Positions 34,153 through 42,497 of a DNA stretch of 64,000 nucleotides are shown in pieces (the stretch's first letter is position 1; every line of letters begins with the position of its first letter). The notes beneath the pieces are model-generated. The model did no database searches, was not told where the DNA came from, and was given only the letters and a program-made list of their open reading frames with translations. The DNA is taken from the NCBI RefSeq assembly GCF_022701255.1, contig NZ_CP031705.1, positions 1,240,001 to 1,304,000 of the forward strand, in the 5' to 3' direction. The translations under genes were made by a program, and so were the position numbers. This stretch comes from Microcoleus vaginatus HSN003. GTDB lineage: Bacteria > Cyanobacteriota > Cyanobacteriia > Cyanobacteriales > Microcoleaceae.

Positions 34153-36021
34153 CTACTTTTGATTCTTGATAATATCCTCTAATTTTTTACCTTGAGGAAG
34201 TTCGGTAAAAACGCGATCGCCGGCTGCGGCACCCTCTAAAATCTGAATCTTGTTGCCAATAGTCGATCCAACCGTAACAGGCTTAAACTTCGGCTGCTGT
34301 TTCTCATCGGGAACTAGCACACCCGTTTGACCTTTATTAGTCACAATTGCCACCGTCGGCACAACTAAAGCATTGCTCAACTTTTGACCGACAAATCTCA
34401 AATCTACATTCATCCCCGATTGCAGCGAGTCTTTGCCCGTATCAATGGCAACTCGCACTTGAAATAGCGTCACATCCCGTTCCTTAACAGCTTCCGGCGC
34501 AATTAATTTAACGCGGCCTTTAAACACTTTATCTGGATAAGCATCGGCGACTATTTCAACTTCTTGGCCCGGTTTAATTTGACTGATATCAGCCTCCGGG
34601 ACTTTCGCTAAAACTTCCACATCTCTAGCCAAAGCGACAATCGATGTCGAAGTTGCCGAAGTAGCTTCCGATGCCGAAGTTGCGGGAGTTACAAAAGCTC
34701 CTTGGATGGCATATCTTTGGGTAATAACTCCAGCAAAAGGAGCGCGAACTTTCGTATCTTCTAACTGCACTTCTTGAAAGCGGACTTGAGCTTGAGCTTC
34801 CTCTAATTCAGCTTGAGCTTGAGCTATTTCTTCCGGGCGAGAACCGTTTTCTTGTGCGGCCAATTGGCTTTTTGCTTCAGCAACTGCTGCTTCGGCTTTG
34901 GCGATTTCTTCTGGACGGTTGCCGTTTTCTACTTGCGCTAATTTGCTTTTTGCTTCGGCAACTTCTGCTTCGGCTTGGGCAATTTCTTCGGATCGCGTGC
35001 CGTTTTGTAACTGCTTCAATGCTTGCTGCTCGACTTGCACAGCAGCTTGCAGTTGCTGAATTTGCGACTCCCGACTTTCTTGCAGTTGTTGGAGGCGTCT
35101 TTGGGATTCTATTAATCTAGCTTGGGCCGTGCGATTTTCTTTAATTAATTCATCGAGTTTATCTTTAGCCAGAGCACCTTCTTCCACTAGCGGTCGATTG
35201 CGTTCCACCCGTTGAGCGGTTAGTTCGGCTTGGGCTTTACTCGAATCAATTTGCGTTTGTGCTTGGGCAATTTCTTGTTTGACACTACCAGTTTGAGCGT
35301 CGGCTAAACGAGCTTGAGCTTGGGCTAAACGAGCTCGCGCTTGGCTGACTTCTTCTACGCGGCTGCCGGCTCGCAGTCGCTGCAAGCCAGCTTGAGTTTG
35401 CTGCAAGCGGGCTCTGGCTCCTGCAACTTCTTCCACGCGACTGCCCGCTTGGACTTGCGCGAGACTGGCCTCGGCTTGCTCTAAGCGCGCTCGGGCGCTG
35501 GCGATGTCTTCCGATCTATTTCCTGCTTCGATTTTGGCAAGTTTTGCTCGGACGCTGGCTTCGCGGGCTTTAGCTTGAGCTAGTTGAGCTTCTACATCGC
35601 GGCTTTCCATGCGGGCCACAATCTGTCCTGCTTCGACTTTATCGCCCTGTTCGACAAATAATTCTGCGATCCGGCCGGATCCTTTGGGGCTGAGATTCAC
35701 GCGCTGTACGGGCTGCACCGTGCCGCTCGATGTGATCCGCACCGTGAGGTTTTGCGCTTCCACCGGCACTGTCATACTGGCGATCGCATCTACTTTCGGC
35801 TGCGATCGACTTTTTGCTATATATATGGTGGTCGGTACAGCTAGCAACCCGGCTGCAACCAACCCAATCGCCCACCGCTGCGGTTTGCGCGCGGGTTTCT
35901 TCGGAGACTGCTTTTGGGCGGTTTTGTTATCTGCAATTTTAGTCTCTGCGGCCTTGGTGTCTACAGTCTGAGTATCTTCCACCTTGACCTGAGCAGTTTC
36001 CTTTTTAGGGCTAACGATCAT
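34153..36021 (-). CDS. HlyD/RND-type periplasmic adaptor with expanded coiled coil
   Basis: A 622-residue membrane-fusion protein. A charged N-terminus (about 1-47) precedes one TM anchor (RWAIGLVAAGLLAVPTTIYI). The first lipoyl half-motif (GSGRIAELFVEQGDKVEAGQIVARM, about 109-133) follows. A very long helical hairpin (about 135-425) comes next, then the second lipoyl/barrel region (VRAPFAGVITQRYA) and beta-barrel/MP domains. The hairpin holds at least six copies of a G(S/N/T)R(x)E(E/D)(I/V) motif followed by Ala/Gln/Leu heptads, so it grew by internal repeat duplication. It lies upstream of the two MacB-type permeases and probably forms a transporter with them and an unlinked ATPase. Confidence 0.85.
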   Translation of the reverse strand: MIVSPKKETAQVKVEDTQTVDTKAAETKIADNKTAQKQSPKKPARKPQRWAIGLVAAGLLAVPTTIYIAKSRSQPKVDAIASMTVPVEAQNLTVRITSSGTVQPVQRVNLSPKGSGRIAELFVEQGDKVEAGQIVARMESRDVEAQLAQAKAREASVRAKLAKIEAGNRSEDIASARARLEQAEASLAQVQAGSRVEEVAGARARLQQTQAGLQRLRAGSRVEEVSQARARLAQAQARLADAQTGSVKQEIAQAQTQIDSSKAQAELTAQRVERNRPLVEEGALAKDKLDELIKENRTAQARLIESQRRLQQLQESRESQIQQLQAAVQVEQQALKQLQNGTRSEEIAQAEAEVAEAKSKLAQVENGNRPEEIAKAEAAVAEAKSQLAAQENGSRPEEIAQAQAELEEAQAQVRFQEVQLEDTKVRAPFAGVITQRYAIQGAFVTPATSASEATSATSTSIVALARDVEVLAKVPEADISQIKPGQEVEIVADAYPDKVFKGRVKLIAPEAVKERDVTLFQVRVAIDTGKDSLQSGMNVDLRFVGQKLSNALVVPTVAIVTNKGQTGVLVPDEKQQPKFKPVTVGSTIGNKIQILEGAAAGDRVFTELPQGKKLEDIIKNQK

Positions 36022-36605
36022 ACCGACTCACCTAATTTAATCTCAGGATTACCTTTAAAGGTAAAATTTTTGCTGATGCTTGGCATCGTCTATCAGACTC
36101 ATCCGATCGGGTGATTTATAAAAAGTTCCCCAACCAGCACCTATAAGCAATTATAGCTAATCTTTGCAATTTATTAATAAATGTTAAGTTTTTTCATCCC
36201 AAAGAGGTGCACCCAAACAGAATCGCTACCGGCTGCTGGCAAATAAAAATATATTTTAGCAGATAATATTGTTTTTGGGATCTAGGAGCGCGCTTCTCAC
36301 CAGCAACAAAGGCGGAGTGGGCAGGGGGCGATCGACCGTCACTAGGTCATTGCGGACTCCTGTTCGCGATCGCAACAGGATCGGCCAGTGCTAAGCTCGT
36401 ACCGACACAATATACCGACACAATATTAAGACGCTTACTCTCATAAACCCAGTTTCTGGGAAAAATAACAGGTTTGTCCGCGAAAAATCCGCGCAGAAAC
36501 TCAGTTTCACAGGTAGCGGTACCTAAATCCTGAATACATATCCGCCCGGTGTCCACAACAGGTTAAAATATTTTTCAAATTCGTTAAAAATGGAAAATCA
36601 AAATA
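36022..36605. other. Intergenic region between divergent genes
   Basis: 584 bases without a credible gene; it holds the promoters of the adaptor (minus) and the small membrane protein (plus). A patch near 36432-36512 (AAACCCAGTTTCTGGG and GCAGAAACTCAGTTTC) resembles the AGAAACC repeat family. Confidence 0.4.
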
Positions 36606-37016
36606 ATGAATCGTCCTCAAAGCGTTACAGTTCTGGCGATATTGCAGCTAATTAGCGGCTTCTTCAGCCTCCTTGACGGCTTGTTCATCTTACTTTTTGC
36701 CGGCATTTTTGGCGGTCTCGGTGCCGCTGTTGGCGGGGCGAAAGTTGGCACTGTAATCGGCAGCTTCATTGCAATTTTTGCTGGACTCAGTTTTATTTTA
36801 GGTTTCCTCTCCTTACTCTTAACTTGGGGTTTGTTTCAACTAAAAAATTGGGCTTGGGCGGGAACGTTAATTGTCCATATCATCGCCATCCTCGCGCAAC
36901 TCGTCAAAATGTTTGGCAGCGGCGGTACAGCAGTCAATTTTTTAACTCTGGGTTTTGCCGTAGCTAGCATTTACTACCTGCAGCAGCCGGAGGTTAAACA
37001 AGCATTTCGTGTCTAA
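36606..37016 (+). CDS. Four-helix integral membrane protein of unknown function
   Basis: A 136-residue, Gly/Leu/Ala/Phe-rich protein with about four TM segments (VTVLAILQLISGFFSLLDGL, GTVIGSFIAIFAGLSFILGF, LSLLLTWGLFQL, and VNFLTLGFAVASIYYL). It ends in a short polar QQPEVKQAFRV tail. It resembles small uncharacterised membrane proteins common in bacteria; no catalytic motif is visible. It converges on the permease gene 12 bases away. Confidence 0.65.
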   Translation: MNRPQSVTVLAILQLISGFFSLLDGLFILLFAGIFGGLGAAVGGAKVGTVIGSFIAIFAGLSFILGFLSLLLTWGLFQLKNWAWAGTLIVHIIAILAQLVKMFGSGGTAVNFLTLGFAVASIYYLQQPEVKQAFRV

Positions 37017-37027
37017 TTTCCTTTTAA

Positions 37028-38038
37028 TTAACGGTACTTAATTCTCGGATCGAAAAAAGCATAGGAAAGATCAACCGCCAGATTAATCAGTACAAAAGTT
37101 ACAGCCACAAAAATTACTCCGCCTTGGACAATGGGGTAATCCCGCGTCAGAATACCAGTGTAAATCCAAGAACCAATTCCCGGCCACGAGAAAATCGTTT
37201 CCGTCAGAATAGCGCCGCTTAAAAGAGTGCCAAACTGCAAACCGATAGTTGTGACGATCGGCAAAAACGCATTTTTTAAAGCGTGTTTCAAAATCACCCA
37301 ATATTCCGGCAATCCCTTCGCCCTCGCAGTGCGGATGTAATCTTGAGAAAGAACTTCCAGCATTGCAGAACGAGTGATGCGAGCTATAATCGCCAGAGGA
37401 ATAGTTCCTAAAGTCAAAGCTGGCAGGATTAAATGGGCGATCGCATCCCGCAAAGCCACCAAATCCCACCTCAGCAAAGAATCCAAAACATAAACACCCG
37501 TAATCGACTTAAAACCCAACCCCAAATCTACACTAATCCGCCCGCTAGGGGGCAGCCATTTCAAATAAACAGCAAACAAATAAATCAACATCAATCCCAA
37601 CCAATACACTGGCAAAGATACGCCAATTAACGAACCGCTCATCGCGAGATTGTCCAGCCAGCTATTTTTCCGAACAGCAGCCAAAATTCCCGCCGGAATT
37701 CCGATAAAAAGTGCCACCAACATCGCCACCACAGAGAGTTCAAAAGTAGCAGGCCAGCGACTTCTAATTTCATCAATTATCGGAATACCGCTAATAATAC
37801 TATTTCCCAAATCAAAGCGCAGCAAACTCCATAAAAAAGCCAAATATTGCAAAGGTAAAGGCTGATTTAAACCTAATCTCGCTTTCAAAATTTCCACCTG
37901 TTCGGGAGTTCCCCGTTCTCCCAAAAGCACTGTAGCTGGGTCTCCCGGTATCAAATGCAAAAAAATAAATACTAGCAGAGTGATTCCGAAAAGGACTGGC
38001 AATAGTCCCAGCAAACGTTTAAGAATATAATTAATCAT
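37028..38038 (-). CDS. Peptide/nickel ABC transporter permease (DppB/OppB type)
   Basis: A 336-residue permease with the typical N-terminus (YILKRLLGLLPVLFGITLLVFIFLHLIPGDPA), six TM segments, the EAA loop SQDYIRTARAKGLPEYWVILKHALKNAFLP that contacts the ATPase, and C-terminal FFDPRIKYR. It imports oligopeptides or related solutes with a DppC-type partner and ATPases, none of which is in the window. The substrate-binding lipoprotein gene lies upstream on the same strand, 334 bases away. Confidence 0.9.
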   Translation of the reverse strand: MINYILKRLLGLLPVLFGITLLVFIFLHLIPGDPATVLLGERGTPEQVEILKARLGLNQPLPLQYLAFLWSLLRFDLGNSIISGIPIIDEIRSRWPATFELSVVAMLVALFIGIPAGILAAVRKNSWLDNLAMSGSLIGVSLPVYWLGLMLIYLFAVYLKWLPPSGRISVDLGLGFKSITGVYVLDSLLRWDLVALRDAIAHLILPALTLGTIPLAIIARITRSAMLEVLSQDYIRTARAKGLPEYWVILKHALKNAFLPIVTTIGLQFGTLLSGAILTETIFSWPGIGSWIYTGILTRDYPIVQGGVIFVAVTFVLINLAVDLSYAFFDPRIKYR

Positions 38039-38372
38039 ATTTTTAATAAATATTCAATCGGCTCGATTTTTGCGGCGTTTTTACATATCATTATATGGTT
38101 AATACGGGCGGATTTTACGGCAAAAATTTGAGTGCCAAAGGATATAGATAAACCCGCCCTTTATTTGGGAACTATGAATAGAAGAGGGCGGATTTATTCA
38201 TCCTCTAAATTATCTCATGTATTTCTCGTGAAACCAGTCCCTTGTATTTTGAAAGAGGTAAATAGCGATTTACCGTTGAGCGGGGGCGGGTTTATGAAAT
38301 TATCTATCTTAGGCTGCTATTGTTGGAAAAACCCGCAGCTACATAATTATATGCAGGTAAAACCCGCCCTTT
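38039..38372. repeat. Intergenic region with repeated (A)AACCCGCCC / GGGCGG words
   Basis: The word AACCCGCCC or its complement recurs in both orientations at about 38103, 38150, 38186, 38286 and 38359, often next to AAA. These words can pair into several alternative hairpins between the binding-protein and permease genes. No gene is seen. Confidence 0.55.
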
Positions 38373-40031
38373 TCAAGGCTTACTAACTTCCTCAAAAGAC
38401 TCAGAACCCAAAGGGCTCGGAATCCAACCTTGAATACTCTTGCGTTTCCCTAAAAGGGGCTGCGAATGTACGATCGGCAAACGCACAGCTTCCCCATGCA
38501 AAATCTCACTAACTTCCGCATAAATTTTCGCCCTAGCTGCTTTATCGCCACTCGCCCTCCCCCGATCCAAAAGTTCCAGAACTTTGGGATTTTTCCAATT
38601 TCCCAAATCCCCCGTGGAACCAGGCCCGAAGTGAGGATAATAAAAATTGTCTGGATCGCCGTAATCTCCAATCCAACCCATCATAAAAGCTTGAAATCCG
38701 GGAGGTTTTACCCGATCGGCTAAATAAGCAGACCAATCCTTTGTCAGCAATTTTACCCGAATCCCGATCGCGCTCAAATCCGCCGCCAAAGCCTCAGCAA
38801 TCGGCTTCGGCGTGGGGAAATAGGGACGGCTAACGGGCATATACCACAAATCCAAATCAAAACCGTTCGGATAACCGGCTTTCGCCAGCATTGCTTTAGC
38901 TTGCTGCGGGTTAAATTCATAATCTTTAACTTGATCAGACGCCGCCCAATTCAGCGCAGGCGGGAGAAATTGCGAATCATGTTTTCCGAGTTCTCCCCAG
39001 AAAGCTTGGACTATTGCTGGCTTGTTAATTGTTTGGGCGATCGCCCGCCTGACTTCTGGTTTTGACAAAGGTTCGTAACTCGGATTTAACCCTAAATAAC
39101 CGACATTAAAAGAAGGTCGCACAACAGCTTCTAAATTAGGATCTCCCTGAACTTCTTTTAATTGATCCGGGGTTAAATCCACAGTAAAATCAACTTGTCC
39201 AGCTCGCAACTGAGCCAGTCTCGCCGCCGGATCATCAACAAAACGAATTACCAATTGATTGACTTTTGGCGTACCCGTTTTCCAATAATTCGGATTTTTC
39301 TCCAAAACAATGCGATCGCCCGATCGCCATTCTTGAAACACAAAAGGCCCCGTACCCACCGCCAGCGACCCCGGAGTGCCGTATTTAGCACCCGCTTTTT
39401 TCACCGCCGCCGGACTCGCCATCCCGAAATAAGCGGAACCTATCGCCGACGGAAAAGCAGCAAAAGGTCGATTCAAAACAAACTTAATTGTAGACTTATC
39501 AACAACTGCCACATCTTTTACTAAAGAATCTTTTTCTCCCTTAAACCCGCCAAAAAAATCTTTCCAAATCGGATAATTCTTGCCTGCTTCTCGAAAACCG
39601 TTAGGATTTTTGGCATCCCACCAGCGATCTACATTAAACTTAACAGCTTCCGCATCAAAATCCGTGCCGTCGTGAAACTTTACCCCGGAACGCAACTTAA
39701 AAGTCCAAGTTTTACCATCTTTAGAACTTGACCATTCAGTAGCCAGACTCGGTTCAAGTTCCACAGTTCCCGGTTTGAAATCAGTCAAGCGATTGTAAAT
39801 TTGGTCGATAACAACCACCGAATTGCCATCAGTAATATTTCCCGGTTCCAAATTGACCGGCGGCCCGCCCGCACCGTAAACTAAAGCCCCAGCCGGAACC
39901 GCAGCAGGAGTTGTCGGAGTTGGAGAATTATTGCTAACCGTGTTTGAAGGACTGCCGCAATTTGATAAAATTACAGCCATCCCAAAAACTAGACCTAATA
40001 AAACTAAACGCCAGGATTTTAACAATCTCAT
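38373..40031 (-). CDS. ABC transporter substrate-binding lipoprotein (SBP_bac_5, peptide type)
   Basis: A 552-residue binding protein with a lipoprotein signal (LVLLGLVFGMAVILSNC, lipidated Cys) and a Ser/Thr/Pro linker. The class C (DppA/OppA) fold has LATEWSSSKDGKTWTFKLRSGVKFHDGTDF, VGTGPFVFQEWRSGDRIVLEKNPNYW, VRRAIAQTINKPAIV and AYLADRVKPPGFQAFMMGWIGDYGDPDNF. The ATG ending at 40031 is preferred because AGGAG lies eight bases upstream; the ATG at 40037 is only two bases from it. It delivers peptides or similar ligands to the permease at 37028-38038. Confidence 0.9.
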   Translation of the reverse strand: MRLLKSWRLVLLGLVFGMAVILSNCGSPSNTVSNNSPTPTTPAAVPAGALVYGAGGPPVNLEPGNITDGNSVVVIDQIYNRLTDFKPGTVELEPSLATEWSSSKDGKTWTFKLRSGVKFHDGTDFDAEAVKFNVDRWWDAKNPNGFREAGKNYPIWKDFFGGFKGEKDSLVKDVAVVDKSTIKFVLNRPFAAFPSAIGSAYFGMASPAAVKKAGAKYGTPGSLAVGTGPFVFQEWRSGDRIVLEKNPNYWKTGTPKVNQLVIRFVDDPAARLAQLRAGQVDFTVDLTPDQLKEVQGDPNLEAVVRPSFNVGYLGLNPSYEPLSKPEVRRAIAQTINKPAIVQAFWGELGKHDSQFLPPALNWAASDQVKDYEFNPQQAKAMLAKAGYPNGFDLDLWYMPVSRPYFPTPKPIAEALAADLSAIGIRVKLLTKDWSAYLADRVKPPGFQAFMMGWIGDYGDPDNFYYPHFGPGSTGDLGNWKNPKVLELLDRGRASGDKAARAKIYAEVSEILHGEAVRLPIVHSQPLLGKRKSIQGWIPSPLGSESFEEVSKP

Positions 40032-40037
40032 TTCCAT

Positions 40038-40633
40038 AACTCCTGTTTAATAAAAAATTGTACTCATATAAATTTATAATTGGCTCATTCTCCCGCCTTT
40101 GCGCTCTCTGCGGTTCATTGAGTTAAGTTTATATTAAAAATTTTAAATCTAATTAATAAACAAAATAGAACATGGCGATGATATCATGTTCCCGGGCGAA
40201 ATTTCCACCCACACCTTTACTTTAGGCGACGCAACCAGCATAAAAGCCAACGTTTGCGGTCTATCTAGAGGAATCATTATATTTGAGATTTTAGATTTAC
40301 TCCCCAGATGAATCTGAGAGTTGAACTTTCTTCTAAAATTATCTCTCCACCACGTCGGGGGATTGTCTGGGTTCTCGATTGACTCAAAAATGGCAAAGCG
40401 ATCGATTAATTCGATTGTTTGAAATACGCTCTACATCTGGAGCATAAACATTCCTTTCCCCCACCAAAAATAATATCTTTTAACCTCTGCATATAACAAC
40501 CAGATTCGGGATTCGCAAACATCAATATTTGTCTCTTTTCTCTTTCTCAGCGCCCTCCGCGCCCTCTGCGGTTCGTTGAAAAAAATCTACTTTACATCAA
40601 GCAATAGGATGGCTATAGGCGATCGCACCTACC
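40038..40633. other. Intergenic region
   Basis: About 600 bases with no gene recognised. It holds a second copy of a repeat at about 40284-40354 (TGAGATTTTAGATTTACTCC...), shared with 17431-17509. Two related GCTCTCTGCGGTTCATTGA / CCCTCTGCGGTTCGTTGA words lie near 40102 and 40561. Confidence 0.4.
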
Positions 40634-41248
40634 CTACAAATCAAAATTCTCTTCACCGATACTTCCGAGTTCCGCGCTACCGAGAAACTCTTCCTCCTCT
40701 ACTTCCTCAATCCCAGACTCGAAACTTTCCACCACAAACGGCAAACCAGCCGCCATCAAACCCCGTTGAATCAGTTCCGGCGTTTCGTCAAACAAAACAA
40801 ATAGCGGATGAACAGCCTCAGCTTCATCGCTGTAAATATGTCTGTAGCGGTGCGGCATCACCCATTCGTAACCTTTATCCAGCCAAACCTGAGACTGCCG
40901 CCAGCGGCCGAGCAACTCAGAAAACTCTTCGCCCGGACGATGAATGAAAATCAAAATTTCCACACCAATTTTAACTTTCCATTCAGGATCACACATCAAA
41001 ATCGCCAAATCGCAGGGCAAACAAACTGCCTGTCCGGGCGATATGCTAGTGCCGCTGCTTCCGGCATAAGAAACCCCGTCCCGCAAGCGGGCAATGGGCA
41101 AAGGAATTGTGATTAAACTATCATGGGCGCGGCGGATACTCGGAATCATTTCCATGTAAACCCGATATTTTTTCAGCAGGGCGATCGCGGCCGAAGATTC
41201 GGTGTACTCTGCTAGTAAAGTCTCGTAATGTGATTGTTTAACAGACAT
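40634..41248 (-). CDS. Hypothetical protein
   Basis: A 204-residue soluble protein, start chosen at the ATG ending at 41248. A helical N-terminus (YTESSAAIALLKKYRVYMEMI) precedes a beta-rich middle with CLPCDLAILMCDPEWKVKIGVEILIFIH. The C-terminus is strongly acidic (EEVEEEEF, SIGEENFDL). I do not recognise a family. The two Cys of LPCDLAILMC could bind metal, but this is a guess. Codon use matches neighbours. Confidence 0.55.
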   Translation of the reverse strand: MSVKQSHYETLLAEYTESSAAIALLKKYRVYMEMIPSIRRAHDSLITIPLPIARLRDGVSYAGSSGTSISPGQAVCLPCDLAILMCDPEWKVKIGVEILIFIHRPGEEFSELLGRWRQSQVWLDKGYEWVMPHRYRHIYSDEAEAVHPLFVLFDETPELIQRGLMAAGLPFVVESFESGIEEVEEEEFLGSAELGSIGEENFDL

Positions 41249-41670
41249 TTTCAAACCAAAGAATAAGTAATTACTAATTGCTGCTAATTGCTAATCGATC
41301 GCTTCTCGTTACCAGGAAGACCCAATTGGTGACAACTTAAGCTCAACTTCTCCGAACGGGGGAACTTGAGCTTGCCTCCTGGCCTTGGTGTGTAACGCGA
41401 ACAGCGATTGAAGCATTGATGCCTATGAGCTACCAATGTCTGGAGAATGCTACAGCCTTTTTATTTACAAGGTTTGAGCCATTTGCCGTCTCAAGATTAA
41501 GCCCGAGACGATGCCTCTCTGTCATTTTATGCCGCTCGCCTGAACTTCATCGGAGTCAAAAAGGTAATCTCGTCTGTAAGGTGTGACTTTGGGAGCAACA
41601 TGGGAAAACGACGTACTATAAAATCCAGATCATATTCGCCATCGGAATGTAGCAGTTCGCCTCAACTGAA
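41249..41670. other. Intergenic region
   Basis: About 420 bases without recognised genes. A GAGACG/CGTCTC-like pairing near 41490-41575 is the only structure noticed. Confidence 0.35.
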
Positions 41671-42090
41671 GTGATCGCACCCAGATTGCAAGAATTGCTC
41701 TCTCCCCTAGTCTATAACCAACTAGGCTCCTACCAGTTGGGATTAAGGTCGCCGATACTCGGTTTACCTTTGAGGAGGGCTGCTGTGTTAACCTTGCATA
41801 ACTTTGGGGTGGAACTTTTGTGGGCAATCCTTTATGGACTACGCGGCCAAGCCAGAAGCTTACCAGACCAGCTTAGGTGAAGTATTGCCCACAAACCCAG
41901 AATTCACCGGGTTTGTGTTCAAGCTTCAGGCAAACATGAACCCGAAACACCGCGGCATCGCCTTTGTGCAGGTGTGTTCTGGTAAGTTTGAACACAAACC
42001 TGGTGGTGAAACACGCTCTCACGGGTAAAAGCATCTGCGACAATGCCTTTGAAGGTCAGATTCTCGTCTATTTAAGAATCCAGCGAGTCT
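41671..42090 (+). pseudogene. prfC: Peptide chain release factor 3 remnant
   Basis: The segment encodes, in alternating frames, parts of the RF3 GTPase: LQELLSPLVYNQL, then NFGVELL. Next come [40 protein letters not shown] and [11 protein letters not shown], and after another shift [11 protein letters not shown]. These match the RF3 region around FGSAxxNFGVxxFL, DYAAKPEAR and [17 protein letters not shown]. The G domain upstream and the rest of the C-terminus are absent, and at least two frameshifts are present. It is a decayed fragment; any working prfC must be elsewhere. Confidence 0.82.
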
Positions 42091-42497
42091 TCAGACCTGA
42101 GAGGGTCAATTCCCCAAGCTCAAGATCGCCATCCGGCAATGTTAAAGTTCATAAGATTGATCATAAGTCAACATTAAAACCTAACTCTTTACAAAATTCG
42201 GCTAATTTTAAAGACTTGCTAAAGGAATGAGGGGTTGCACCCCCCATAAGTTAGAGTCACATATTATAGATGCACCCTGATGGCTTTCCCGTTCCACAAG
42301 AGCGGGATTTTTATTGGAAAGCCGGAGCGTTAAGTTTCACAATACCTACTACAGATAAAATGACGTGGGGATGCAAAGATTAAAGATATAGCAGAGCTAA
42401 AGCTGAAATGAGGGCGCCGATCGATCAAACCTCACCCTTAACTCTGCGAAATAACCCAAAGGCGGTAGCATAGTTTGGGAAACGGCATCAACTGAAG
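42091..42497. other. Intergenic region upstream of the kinase gene
   Basis: No gene recognised. It includes a GGGGTTGCACCCCCC hairpin-like patch near 42231 and a GGCTTTCCCGTTCC...GGAAAGCC pairing near 42281-42325. Confidence 0.35.

Noticed and set aside
33894-34169. Plus-strand open frame of 91 codons
   Set aside because: It is made of the translated AACAGGC repeat array and has no ribosome-binding site or family likeness.
36347-36556. 69-codon minus-strand frame upstream of the small membrane protein
   Set aside because: It overlaps repeat-like AGAAACTCAGTTTC sequence, shows no protein family pattern and lacks a ribosome-binding site.
41790-42028. The RF3-like frame as a short functional gene
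   Set aside because: It lacks the GTPase domain, is interrupted by frameshifts on both sides, and covers only an internal part of RF3.
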